From positions 1-13,461 of the forward strand of contig DGVL01000131.1 in the NCBI GenBank assembly GCA_002394965.1: DNA of 13,461 bases. The letters run 5' to 3'. The notes under the pieces were generated by a model. It was not told the origin of the DNA. It made no database searches and saw nothing but the letters and a program-made list of their open reading frames with translations. Below, piece after piece: positions 1 through 6,237 of the stretch. A program made the position numbers and the translations under genes. Origin of the DNA: Lachnospira sp. UBA4285. Lineage in GTDB: Bacteria; Bacillota; Clostridia; Lachnospirales; Lachnospiraceae. Numbering within the stretch: the stretch's first letter is position 1; every line of letters begins with the position of its first letter.

Positions 1-58
1 ACAGGTGGCCATTACATATCAGTCACCACAACAAACTTTCTACAGGAGAATCGCCACC

Positions 59-261
59 ATGGACTGCTCTCATTCTACGATAACTCCCCATATAAAAGGC
101 AAATATCTTTCGCATGAGGAGCGAGTTTTAATTCAGATTCGCCTTAAAGACAACTACTCCATCTGGGCATTGCCCGTGAAATCGGCTGCTCACCGAGCAC
201 TGAGGATTGCCTATTGACAATATACAGCGAGAAATGGGTCGACTATACCGATCCCTTCTGA
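59..261 (+). pseudogene. IS30-family transposase, N-terminal remnant (frameshifted)
   Basis: The ATG at 59 follows an AGGAG ribosome site. The peptide contains KGKYLSHEERVLIQIRLKDN, which matches the start of clostridial IS30 transposases (basic lead-in, then the first helix-turn-helix). The original frame becomes nonsense after codon GCA at 167-169 and stops near 217. Moving to the next frame gives AREIGCSPST, the expected recognition helix, so one base appears to be lost near 170. Similarity ends near 201, and a TGA closes the second frame at 259-261. Everything downstream of this helix, including the DDE catalytic domain, is missing, so this fragment cannot transpose. Family assignment rests on recognising these motifs. 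Terminal inverted repeats were not found, and the left end may lie outside the window. Confidence 0.72.
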
Positions 262-264
262 CAT

Positions 265-860
265 GTGAACGGCGTCCTGGATTCCGGCCTGAAGGTGTTC
301 GCGGAACGTTATCAAAACTTCTGTAAACATCACGGCTATGATTCCCAGCCTGCCCGTCCGGAAAAGATTTATGCCCAGGCAAAGGAGCTGGTTCCGACTG
401 TTCCAAAGGATCCGGTCTACAAAGAGATGATCAGGGATAGCATCGCACAGCTGAACCTTATGTCAAAGTATGTCGAAGAGCTCCGCCGGAAAATGGATGA
501 ACTCGCATCCTCGCTCCCTGAGTGTTAGACCGTCCGTTCCATGTATGGCGTAGGTCCAAGTCTCGGCCCGCAGATCATGGCCGAGATCGGAGACATCAGC
601 CGATTCAACCATCGGGAAGCGTTGACGGCTTACGCCGGCGTGGCTCCCGGAAAGAATGATTCCGGTGAAGCCGTTCACAAGAGTGGTCCAAGAGTGGTCA
701 CGCATCGAAATGCGGCTCTGCACGCCTTCGGAAATCATTGTTCCAGGTCATGGAGGCGATGCTCCAGCTCGGTCCCCGCGATGACGATCCGGTCAGTCAG
801 TTCCTGTTCAAGAAGAAAGCCGAAGGAAAACCATATTTCGTGTATATGACCGCTGGTGCA
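265..860 (+). pseudogene. IS110-family transposase, C-terminal part, multiply disrupted
   Basis: Positions 265-528 encode the middle helical region of an IS110-family transposase. In the same frame, 529-690 encodes the C-terminal transposase_20 domain, with MYGVGPSLGPQIMAEIGD and then ALTAYAGVAPG. A TAG at 526-528 interrupts the frame where relatives have Glu in an LPEYE-like motif. A second lesion, the 11-bp duplication at 678-699, shifts the frame. After it the reading continues in another frame as LRKSLFQVMEAM and AEGKPYFVYMTAGA. Similarity stops near 860, where relatives continue NKFLRIYY-like, so the 3' end is also lost. The N-terminal DEDD domain is absent; IS30 remnant sequence lies there instead. 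IS110 elements lack ordinary inverted repeats, so the element's ends cannot be read here. Confidence 0.85.
678..699 (+). repeat. 11-bp tandem duplication in the IS110 remnant
   Basis: The unit CAAGAGTGGTC occurs at 678-688 and again, with no gap, at 689-699. Removing one copy joins HKSG directly to HASKCGSARLRK and restores the transposase frame. The duplication is therefore the visible cause of the frameshift. Confidence 0.9.
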
Positions 861-940
861 TTCAGCGCACGGGAAGTAAGTGGATACTTTAATTTCGCAG
901 CATGATACTGGATAAAAAGAACCACATCTTTGGTGCTTGT

Positions 941-1786
941 TCAGCCTTTCAAGCCGCTGCTAGCGATTCCCTGAACGAAATATTTCTGGAGAGAGAGGAA
1001 GATTATCGCTGGTACTATGGCAGAGATTGCGGAACCTGCAAATATATAGCTGAAAAAAACTTGGTTTTCATCTTCAAAATAGGCAAGAGCCACCTGAATA
1101 GTCCGAACATTTTCGTTGCGGGCAGCCAGTAATGGCCAGAAAAAGTTATTCCATTCATTCGTGAAAATCATCAGCCCAGCCGTGATGGCAACCGGAACAG
1201 ACAGCGGAAGAACTATTCTTCTGAATACCTGAAGCCAGCTGGCTCCATCGATTCGGGCAGCCTCGAGCAAACTCTTCGGAATATCCTTAAAAAACTGCGT
1301 GAACAAAAACATAGCAAGACCACTTGCTGCGTCTGGCAGGATTAGTGCCCAATACGTATTGATCAATCCCATTTTTGAGATTTCGTTATAGAGTGGTACT
1401 GCAATTGCATCTGTGGGAATCATGAAAGAAATCATACAGATCGCAAAAAGGAAAGCTTTTCCTGTAAAATTGAAGAATGCAAATACAAAACCACCAAGCG
1501 CAGATAAGATTAGACTGATTGGTAAGAGTACAGCGATAACAAGAATGGTATTTAATATTGATCTACCGAAATTCATATTTACAAAAATCTGTATGAAGTT
1601 ATCGAGAGTCCAATGCTGCGGGATTAATGTTTTAATCGTAAAAGGCAGTGCATAAGTGAATAATTCCTGATTAGAACGGAAAGATGCCAGAATAATATAA
1701 ATAAGAGGAAACATTGAGATGATTGCAAGGATAGACAAAACAATATACTGTATCACATGAGTTAAAGGATTGTTATTTTTAACCAT
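941..1786 (-). CDS. CUT1-type sugar ABC transporter permease (MalG/AraQ-like)
   Basis: This is an inner-membrane permease, 281 aa, of the binding-protein-dependent transport family (MalG/AraQ side of CUT1 importers). An N-terminal membrane helix (about 10-35) is followed by five more hydrophobic segments. The cytoplasmic EAA loop, LLEAARIDGASWLQVFRRIV (about 173-192), docks the ATPase. The C-terminus VQGIASSGLKG is typical of full-length members. I start it at the ATG at 1786, not the GTG at 1804, because the ribosome site AGGAGGAGG lies between the two and fits only the ATG. This start overlaps the preceding permease by 8 bases (ATGGTTAA), suggesting translational coupling. It is the last gene of the operon. 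No ATPase gene follows, so a shared MsmX/UgpC-like ATPase is inferred. The substrate cannot be read from the sequence. Confidence 0.93.
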   Translation of the reverse strand: MVKNNNPLTHVIQYIVLSILAIISMFPLIYIILASFRSNQELFTYALPFTIKTLIPQHWTLDNFIQIFVNMNFGRSILNTILVIAVLLPISLILSALGGFVFAFFNFTGKAFLFAICMISFMIPTDAIAVPLYNEISKMGLINTYWALILPDAASGLAMFLFTQFFKDIPKSLLEAARIDGASWLQVFRRIVLPLSVPVAITAGLMIFTNEWNNFFWPLLAARNENVRTIQVALAYFEDENQVFFSYIFAGSAISAIVPAIIFLSLQKYFVQGIASSGLKG

Positions 1787-2651
1787 TTTCCTCCTCCTTA
1801 TCACGATTCAGTAATTTGAACTGTAAGATGACGACGGTTAGTACAATAATTAGAAGTATTGATGTTAAGGCACCGGCTCGAGATTGGTTACCATTACGAA
1901 ATGCAGACTTATAAATCTCATACATTAATACATTAGTCGAATTCTGCGGACCTCCGTCTGTTATCAGTTGCATAGGCGCAAAAAGAAGCATATTGGCAGA
2001 CGTATTGGCAACGATTACAAACAATAATGAATTTTTTATCATGGGTAAAGTGATGCTGAATAATGTCTTGAAGTAACCAGCTCCATCAAGTTTTGCCGAT
2101 TCATATATTGACGTGTCTACTCCTTTGAGACCTGCAAGAATGAACATCATCCAATAACCGCAACCCTTCCATGTTGCCATTATTACAATAAACCATAAGG
2201 CTTGATGGACATCTGTAAATAATCCCTGCCTGCCAATCCCAGTAGCGCTTAGAATGCTGTTGAATACACCGCTGTTATAATTCGCCATCATTCTCCAGGT
2301 TATAGAGGCAACAGAAATAGCCATTGTAACAGGGAGATAGAGTAGCGTCCGATAAACAGAAATACCTTTAAGCTGAAGATTGACGAGTAAAGCTAATATG
2401 ATCGAAAGAATAACCTGCAGCGGAATCATAACAACATTCATTTTCAATGTTGTTAGTAACGAATTCCAAAAGGTCGCATCCTGAGACAGAATATAATAAG
2501 TTTTTAATGAAAATTGTCCGTCGCGAATAAATGACTTCACAAAGACTGAAAGTATTGGATAGATTTTAAAAATTAGAATTATAGCAAGTGCCGGCGCCAA
2601 CATTAGGTAGGGCGCTGCTTTTGCATACGTTGAGGTTTGATCAGTTTTCAC
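1779..2651 (-). CDS. CUT1-type sugar ABC transporter permease (MalF/LacF-like)
   Basis: This is the second permease subunit, 290 aa, of the MalF/UgpA/LacF type. The N-terminus is short (AKAAPYLMLAPALAII), with six predicted membrane segments. The EAA loop YESAKLDGAGYFKTLFSITL lies at about 183-202. Its start is GTG, supported by AGAGGAG seven bases upstream. It should pair with the downstream MalG-like permease to form the membrane channel, with the lipoprotein encoded upstream delivering substrate. The 92-base gap before it contains a stable hairpin (2672-2702), which may lower permease output relative to binding protein. The length is normal and no disruption is seen. Base composition is A+T-rich like the rest of the operon (24 of 60 bases are G or C at 2101-2160). 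Confidence 0.93.
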   Translation of the reverse strand: MKTDQTSTYAKAAPYLMLAPALAIILIFKIYPILSVFVKSFIRDGQFSLKTYYILSQDATFWNSLLTTLKMNVVMIPLQVILSIILALLVNLQLKGISVYRTLLYLPVTMAISVASITWRMMANYNSGVFNSILSATGIGRQGLFTDVHQALWFIVIMATWKGCGYWMMFILAGLKGVDTSIYESAKLDGAGYFKTLFSITLPMIKNSLLFVIVANTSANMLLFAPMQLITDGGPQNSTNVLMYEIYKSAFRNGNQSRAGALTSILLIIVLTVVILQFKLLNRDKEEENG

Positions 2652-2671
2652 AGAATACTCCTCTTCTAAAA

Positions 2672-2702
2672 CTCATTGACCTGTAATTGACAGGCCAATG
2701 AG
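2672..2702 (-). terminator. intercistronic hairpin between binding-protein and permease genes
   Basis: CTCATTGRCCTGT arms at 2672-2684 and 2690-2702 flank a 5-base loop. In the minus-strand transcript all 13 positions pair (one is G·U), whereas the plus-strand RNA would have an A·C mismatch. The stem is followed by UUUUAG. It could be a leaky terminator or an mRNA-stabilising structure that keeps binding protein in excess over permeases, as known for malE-type operons. The structure is seen; the role is inferred. Confidence 0.6.
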
Positions 2703-2743
2703 AATATACTTAGCAATAAGTATTTCACTGATTAACGATAAAA

Positions 2744-4081
2744 TCATTTGTACTCAAGAAAAGCGGTATTAAGGTCGTTGACACAATTTTGGACAGAATC
2801 TTCCACATCAGCTCCGTTTCGAACATTATCCCACAGTGCATTCAATGAAGTTGAATACTCGTTATATGCTGGAGTTATCGCTCGAACCAGAGCAGTGTGC
2901 TCTACCTCATATTCTGCAATCTTCATATAAGGCATCTTCTGGGCAAGATCCTCTGTAAACTGGCGTGTAAGAGCAGGTACCATACCGGAAGCATTGATGT
3001 AAACATCCGCACCATCGCCGAGTGTAAGATACTTAATAAATTCAGCAGCGGCATCCTGTTTCGTGGAATGGACGTTCAATCCAAGCGTCCAGCTTCCGCA
3101 GGATGTTTTGAGATCTTTCTCGTGTCCCTTAAAGCATGGGACATAGGTGTATCCATAATCTGAGAAATTATTATTAGCAAATGCAGTCGGAAGAGCAGTC
3201 GTACCTAAATAGAAAATAATCTTGTTGGACATGAAATAACTGCTTGTTTCATCTGCAGAGATACCACGTGTGAAAACATTATCATTCACCTGATCCTGAT
3301 ACCAATGAAGAGCGGTGTACCAAGGCTCTGTGTTGATTACGCCGTCAACACTTAGGCCGTCACTGCTGATTTGCGCTCCGCCCAGTGAATTTGGCAGTAC
3401 ATTCATTTGATAGACTCTGCCAACCTGCTGAAACTCTATGCCATAGATTCCGTTTGTACCATCCGGATCAAGGATTTTCTGCGCCTGTTTCGCATAATCG
3501 ACAAGTTGCTCCCACGTCAGACGATTACCAGATGTGATTGAATCGAAATCAATGTTAATACCAGCCTGCTGCAGAAGAGATTTATTATAGTATAAAATGA
3601 GTGAAGAATTCCCCATTGGCGCACCGTAAAACTGATTCTGATAGGTTCCTTCGGTTATCATTGCATCACTAAATTCTTTTATCTCGTCTTCAGAAAACCA
3701 CTGGTTGAGGGACTTGAGATAGCCTCTTTTAACATAAGCTGCTACATTTGGCCCATCGGCTGCAAATACATCATATTCTGTAGAATCATTACTCATTAGA
3801 GTTTCTAGCGTTTCAAATACATCGTTAAATGCTACGTAATCTGCCTCGCATCGAATTTTGCCGGCGTAGGCTTTGTTGAATGCATCCACGGCAGCGCTGA
3901 CACCTGTTTTCTGCGAGTTGCTCATCATCAGGTGAATAACGACCTCGCCTTTATTTTCACCTTCTGTCCCCGCTGAAGCCGACGAACCTCCTGAAGTGTC
4001 GGAATTGCCGCAGGAGGCTAGGCTTAATGCCATACTTCCTGCCATGATCGAGGTGATGACTCTTTTCAAGTTACCTTTCAT
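2744..4081 (-). CDS. extracellular solute-binding lipoprotein (family 1) of the ABC importer
   Basis: This is the substrate-capturing component, 445 aa, anchored outside the membrane. The signal peptide MKGNLKRVITSIMAGSMALS is followed by the lipobox LASC with Cys24 as the predicted lipidated residue, then a Ser/Gly/Glu linker. The mature part has the family-1 (MalE/UgpB-like) pattern: an early Val-Ile-His-Leu strand, AVDAFNKAYAGKIRCEADYV, DVFAADGPNVAAYVKRGYL, YYNKSLLQQAGI, LTWEQLVDYAKQ, and DAAAEFIKYLT near the C-terminus. I chose the ATG at 4081, not the in-frame codon at 4111, because GGAGG sits eight bases before 4081 and the signal peptide then begins correctly. It lies 42 bases after the nucleoside-hydrolase gene and before both permeases, so it is almost certainly part of one importer. 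Ligand specificity is not readable; a nucleoside or glycoside is inferred from the neighbour. Confidence 0.93.
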   Translation of the reverse strand: MKGNLKRVITSIMAGSMALSLASCGNSDTSGGSSASAGTEGENKGEVVIHLMMSNSQKTGVSAAVDAFNKAYAGKIRCEADYVAFNDVFETLETLMSNDSTEYDVFAADGPNVAAYVKRGYLKSLNQWFSEDEIKEFSDAMITEGTYQNQFYGAPMGNSSLILYYNKSLLQQAGINIDFDSITSGNRLTWEQLVDYAKQAQKILDPDGTNGIYGIEFQQVGRVYQMNVLPNSLGGAQISSDGLSVDGVINTEPWYTALHWYQDQVNDNVFTRGISADETSSYFMSNKIIFYLGTTALPTAFANNNFSDYGYTYVPCFKGHEKDLKTSCGSWTLGLNVHSTKQDAAAEFIKYLTLGDGADVYINASGMVPALTRQFTEDLAQKMPYMKIAEYEVEHTALVRAITPAYNEYSTSLNALWDNVRNGADVEDSVQNCVNDLNTAFLEYK

Positions 4082-4123
4082 ATGAAGCTCCTCCTTCAAA
4101 TATAAGTGCATTACTAAAGATCT

Positions 4124-5080
4124 TTAATCAAAAGCCTTTGCTAATTTGGAAAACAAATCGTTCATAAGAGCGTTGCGGTGTATACGATAAACATAAGTGA
4201 TAGGATTGCGATTTTTATCAATCTTGTAGGTGTAATTGTATTGAAATTCAGGACTCGGGATGATTTTGCTATCCATAAAATCATCGCTTACAGCCCAGGC
4301 TGCCGCTGTCACATCCCATAAAGGTTTTATCCAGTCATCAGCCTTGTATTTTAATGATAAGAAATCTAAACTTTCTTTGAGAAGGTAGCTGCACAGTTCA
4401 TTTTTTCCCTGAAGATACTTTATCAAATCCGCTCTAGTCACGGAAAAATCTGATACAACTCCTGAACAGGGCAGTTGTACAAGCCTCTCGTCTGCCCGGA
4501 AAACGACTCGTGCTGCGGCGATATCCTGACTTGCATTAAAGTCACTGCAGCTGTTCTTCTCAATAGCATTTCCACCAAGCCAAATTACAACAATCTTATC
4601 AATAATAGAAGGATCTTGAATTATCGCGGAAGCTATATCAGTCAGGACAGCTATTCCGATGATAAAAAGAGGAGATTCTGATGTGTGCTGCTTGGCAAGC
4701 CTGATTATTTCATTGACACCAGGAGAATCTACAGAATGAGTTTCATCAGGCAGGAATGATTGGACTCCTTTAAAGACCTTGCGTTTAAGATCTTCTCTTT
4801 TCATCTTTTTAAGTAAATTGATGATAGCCTGATAGCTTTCTTCCATACCCTCTCTTGGAGAATGTGTAGTCCGTACTCTGTTTAAACACTTCGGACTGTA
4901 AAAAGGCGCTGCAATAATGGCGGATACATTGAAAACATCTTTTGATAGAATCACATAGGCCAACGCGTACAGATCATCTATTTCGTTGTATGTATCGGTG
5001 TCCAGAACGACATCGAACTTCTGATGAGTTCTACGTCTACCTGAAACAAAGCTTTTTAATCCGCTGATATTGTTGTTCAT
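4124..5080 (-). CDS. nucleoside hydrolase family protein (inosine-uridine N-ribohydrolase-like)
   Basis: This is a 318-aa protein of the IU-nucleoside hydrolase family, whose members split ribonucleosides into base and ribose using a Ca2+ bound by an Asp cluster. DTDTYNEIDD (27-36) is the metal/ribose motif, but it has two more residues between the Asp pairs than the classical DxDPGxDD. Other family blocks are GIAVLTDIASAI (142-153), IWLGGNA (166-172), SDFNASQD (179-186) and PLWDVTAAA (253-261). In the last block the classical His of HDP is Trp, with Asp256 retained. No signal peptide is evident, so it should be cytoplasmic. The start ATG has GAGGAG five bases upstream. As first gene of the importer operon it probably acts on the imported compound. 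True substrates could be nucleosides or a related N-glycoside. Confidence 0.86.
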   Translation of the reverse strand: MNNNISGLKSFVSGRRRTHQKFDVVLDTDTYNEIDDLYALAYVILSKDVFNVSAIIAAPFYSPKCLNRVRTTHSPREGMEESYQAIINLLKKMKREDLKRKVFKGVQSFLPDETHSVDSPGVNEIIRLAKQHTSESPLFIIGIAVLTDIASAIIQDPSIIDKIVVIWLGGNAIEKNSCSDFNASQDIAAARVVFRADERLVQLPCSGVVSDFSVTRADLIKYLQGKNELCSYLLKESLDFLSLKYKADDWIKPLWDVTAAAWAVSDDFMDSKIIPSPEFQYNYTYKIDKNRNPITYVYRIHRNALMNDLFSKLAKAFD

Positions 5081-5091
5081 CTTTTCTCCTC

Positions 5092-5135
5092 AAATAAAAA
5101 AGGACAAAATCCCCCTTTCGGGGGGCTTTGTCCTT
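5092..5135 (-). terminator. intrinsic-terminator-like hairpin in the operon leader (candidate attenuator)
   Basis: The arms AAGGACAAA...CCCCC (minus strand) pair across 16 positions with one G·U and one C·A mismatch. They close on a GNRA-type GAAA loop and are followed at once by TTTTTTATTT. Only the minus-strand RNA has the U-tract; the plus-strand continuation is CACGTTTTG. The U-tract abuts the GAGGAG ribosome site (5086-5091) of the nucleoside-hydrolase gene. No minus-strand gene ends upstream in this window, so it lies inside the operon's leader and would stop transcription unless relieved. Confidence 0.72.
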
Positions 5136-5191
5136 CACGTTTTGTTCACAATAAGCCTTAAGTGAATAATATCAAAAATGCAGATTAATTG

Positions 5192-5242
5192 AAATGCACA
5201 TGTTTAATATAATAATACGAAATCAATTATGCAAAATGCACA
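5192..5242. repeat. AAATGCACA direct repeats flanking the candidate minus-strand promoter
   Basis: AAATGCACA occurs at 5192-5200 and 5234-5242, 42 bp apart (about four helical turns). A partial copy, AAATGCA, is at 5176-5182. One full copy touches the candidate -35 box and the other lies near the predicted transcription start, as expected for a paired operator. No protein is assigned. Confidence 0.35.
5206..5234 (-). promoter_or_regulatory. candidate promoter of the hydrolase/importer operon
   Basis: On the minus strand TTGCAT (5234-5229) and TATATT (5211-5206) are separated by 17 bp. The -10 box is one base from consensus but the -35 box is poor. Transcription would start near 5199, giving a leader of about 120 bases that includes the terminator-like hairpin. 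An alternative weaker pair, TTTCAA/TATTAT, lies closer to the gene. Confidence 0.35.
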
Positions 5243-5278
5243 AAATTATTCTACACATCTTCAGAGATATTCCGCTCT

Positions 5279-5298
5279 CAGCGTCTGCCAGCGTCTAC
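5279..5298. repeat. 10-bp imperfect tandem repeat
   Basis: CAGCGTCTGC is followed directly by CAGCGTCTAC. The units share 9 of 10 bases and sit one helical turn apart in the intergenic region, so they could be a protein-binding site. Chance cannot be excluded. Confidence 0.4.
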
Positions 5299-5363
5299 TA
5301 AACGATAAGAGATGAATTGGCTTTACAAAAAGTGTTTTTTTGAATGATTTTTTCTTCTGTAGA

Positions 5364-5372
5364 TGTTAGAAT
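5364..5372 (+). promoter_or_regulatory. candidate extended -10 promoter for the MgtC genes
   Basis: TGTTAGAAT reads as TGN plus TAGAAT, an extended -10 element one base from consensus in the hexamer. There is no good -35 box at 17 bp. The start would be near 5379, giving a leader of about 75 bases. This is the best plus-strand candidate before the gene at 5455. Confidence 0.3.
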
Positions 5373-5454
5373 GCGAAAATAATAACAAACGTAAATTTAT
5401 GATAAGCGGATGGAGGAGTGTTTACAACACGCTCTCAGTAAGTGGTGAAGCGAC

Positions 5455-6183
5455 ATGTTAAAAGCATTTGATATTTTTCGTGAGCTTACGGTAGGAGCGA
5501 TTCTGGCCCGGCTGCTACTGGCCATGACAGCGGGCGGAATCATCGGACTTGAGAGGGCGAAGAAGGGCCGGGCGGCCGGAATGCGGACGTATATGTTCGT
5601 GTCGCTGGGCGCGGCGCTCTCGCTGATCCTGAGTCAGTATGACTACTTTATGCTGAATAGTCTGTGGTATGACACGTACCAGGAGATCGGCATCCTGACC
5701 GACGTCTCGCGCTTCGGTGCACAGGTCATATCCGGCATCGGATTTCTTGGCGTCGGGACGATCATTGTGACGGATCACCGGCAGGTAAAGGGGCTGACGA
5801 CTGCCGCAGGGCTCTGGGCTTCCGGGTGCATCGGACTGGCGATCGGGGCGGGCTTCGTGGAGTGTACGGTGGTGGCGATCCCGATGATGCTGCTCAGCAT
5901 CTCTTTGTTCCCCGCCCTGGAAGCGCGGGTGTTCGAGCGCTCCAGGAACATGGACTTTTATGTGGAATTCACGCAGCTCTCCGATATCAGCCTGATTCTC
6001 ACATGCATCAAGGCGTTCGATATCCGGATTGACGACGCGCAGATCGAGAAGAAGGACCGCAAGAGTGCGACCGGACCAAATGCGACGTTCAGCATATATC
6101 TGAAGAACAAGCACACGACGCATGCCGAGGTATTGTCTGCGGTTGCTGATATCGAGGATGTGCGGCGGATTGAAGAGATATGA
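5455..6183 (+). CDS. MgtC/SapB family membrane protein, first of a tandem pair
   Basis: This is a 242-aa integral membrane protein. Family signatures are GGIIGLERAKKGRAAGMRTY (27-46), LGAALSLILSQ (51-61), RFGAQVISGIGFLGVGTIIV (86-105) and KGLTTAAGLWASGCIGLAIG (112-131). These fall in about five hydrophobic segments within residues 12-155, and the cytoplasmic tail of about 85 residues resembles the ACT-like tail of MgtC relatives. The family's best-known member, Salmonella MgtC, supports growth in low Mg2+ and inhibits the F-type ATP synthase. The molecular function of most bacterial homologues is unknown. The start ATG is fixed by an in-frame TGA just upstream; the ribosome site is weak (GGTG). 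A related gene follows 54 bases downstream. Regulation is not visible, and I see no M-box Mg2+ riboswitch. Confidence 0.9.
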   Translation: MLKAFDIFRELTVGAILARLLLAMTAGGIIGLERAKKGRAAGMRTYMFVSLGAALSLILSQYDYFMLNSLWYDTYQEIGILTDVSRFGAQVISGIGFLGVGTIIVTDHRQVKGLTTAAGLWASGCIGLAIGAGFVECTVVAIPMMLLSISLFPALEARVFERSRNMDFYVEFTQLSDISLILTCIKAFDIRIDDAQIEKKDRKSATGPNATFSIYLKNKHTTHAEVLSAVADIEDVRRIEEI

Positions 6184-6237
6184 TGGGATGATAACCGTGG
6201 ACGCTGCAGAAGATGACAGGTAAGGGAGGGATGCGTC

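Larger units (their letters stand above)
5136..5454. promoter_or_regulatory. divergent intergenic control region
   Basis: With the leader hairpin this makes up the gene-free stretch between the divergent hydrolase/importer operon and the first MgtC gene. It is A+T-rich and contains no credible reading frame. I see candidate promoters on both strands, a 9-bp repeat (AAATGCACA, twice), a 10-bp tandem repeat at 5279-5298 and T-runs at 5334-5353. In the minus-strand RNA, TTCAC (5162-5166) can pair with GTGAA at 5145-5149 or at 5134-5138. The latter overlaps the base of the terminator stem. I recognise no known riboswitch class here. Confidence 0.5.

Noticed and set aside
52..62. GCCACCATGG, a perfect eukaryotic Kozak context, at the IS30 fragment start
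   Set aside because: The surrounding sequence is bacterial with an AGGAG ribosome site upstream; the match is chance.
860..943. Possible terminator after the last permease gene on the minus strand
   Set aside because: Only a 4-bp stem before TTCTTTTT could be drawn; too weak to annotate.
902..1132. Plus-strand frame of 76 codons across the permease 3' end
   Set aside because: It lies antisense to well-supported permease codons, has no ribosome site and no recognisable motif.
5136..5454. Known riboswitch (purine, preQ1, M-box Mg2+)
   Set aside because: I looked for their core motifs on both strands and found none; only the terminator-like stem is supported.
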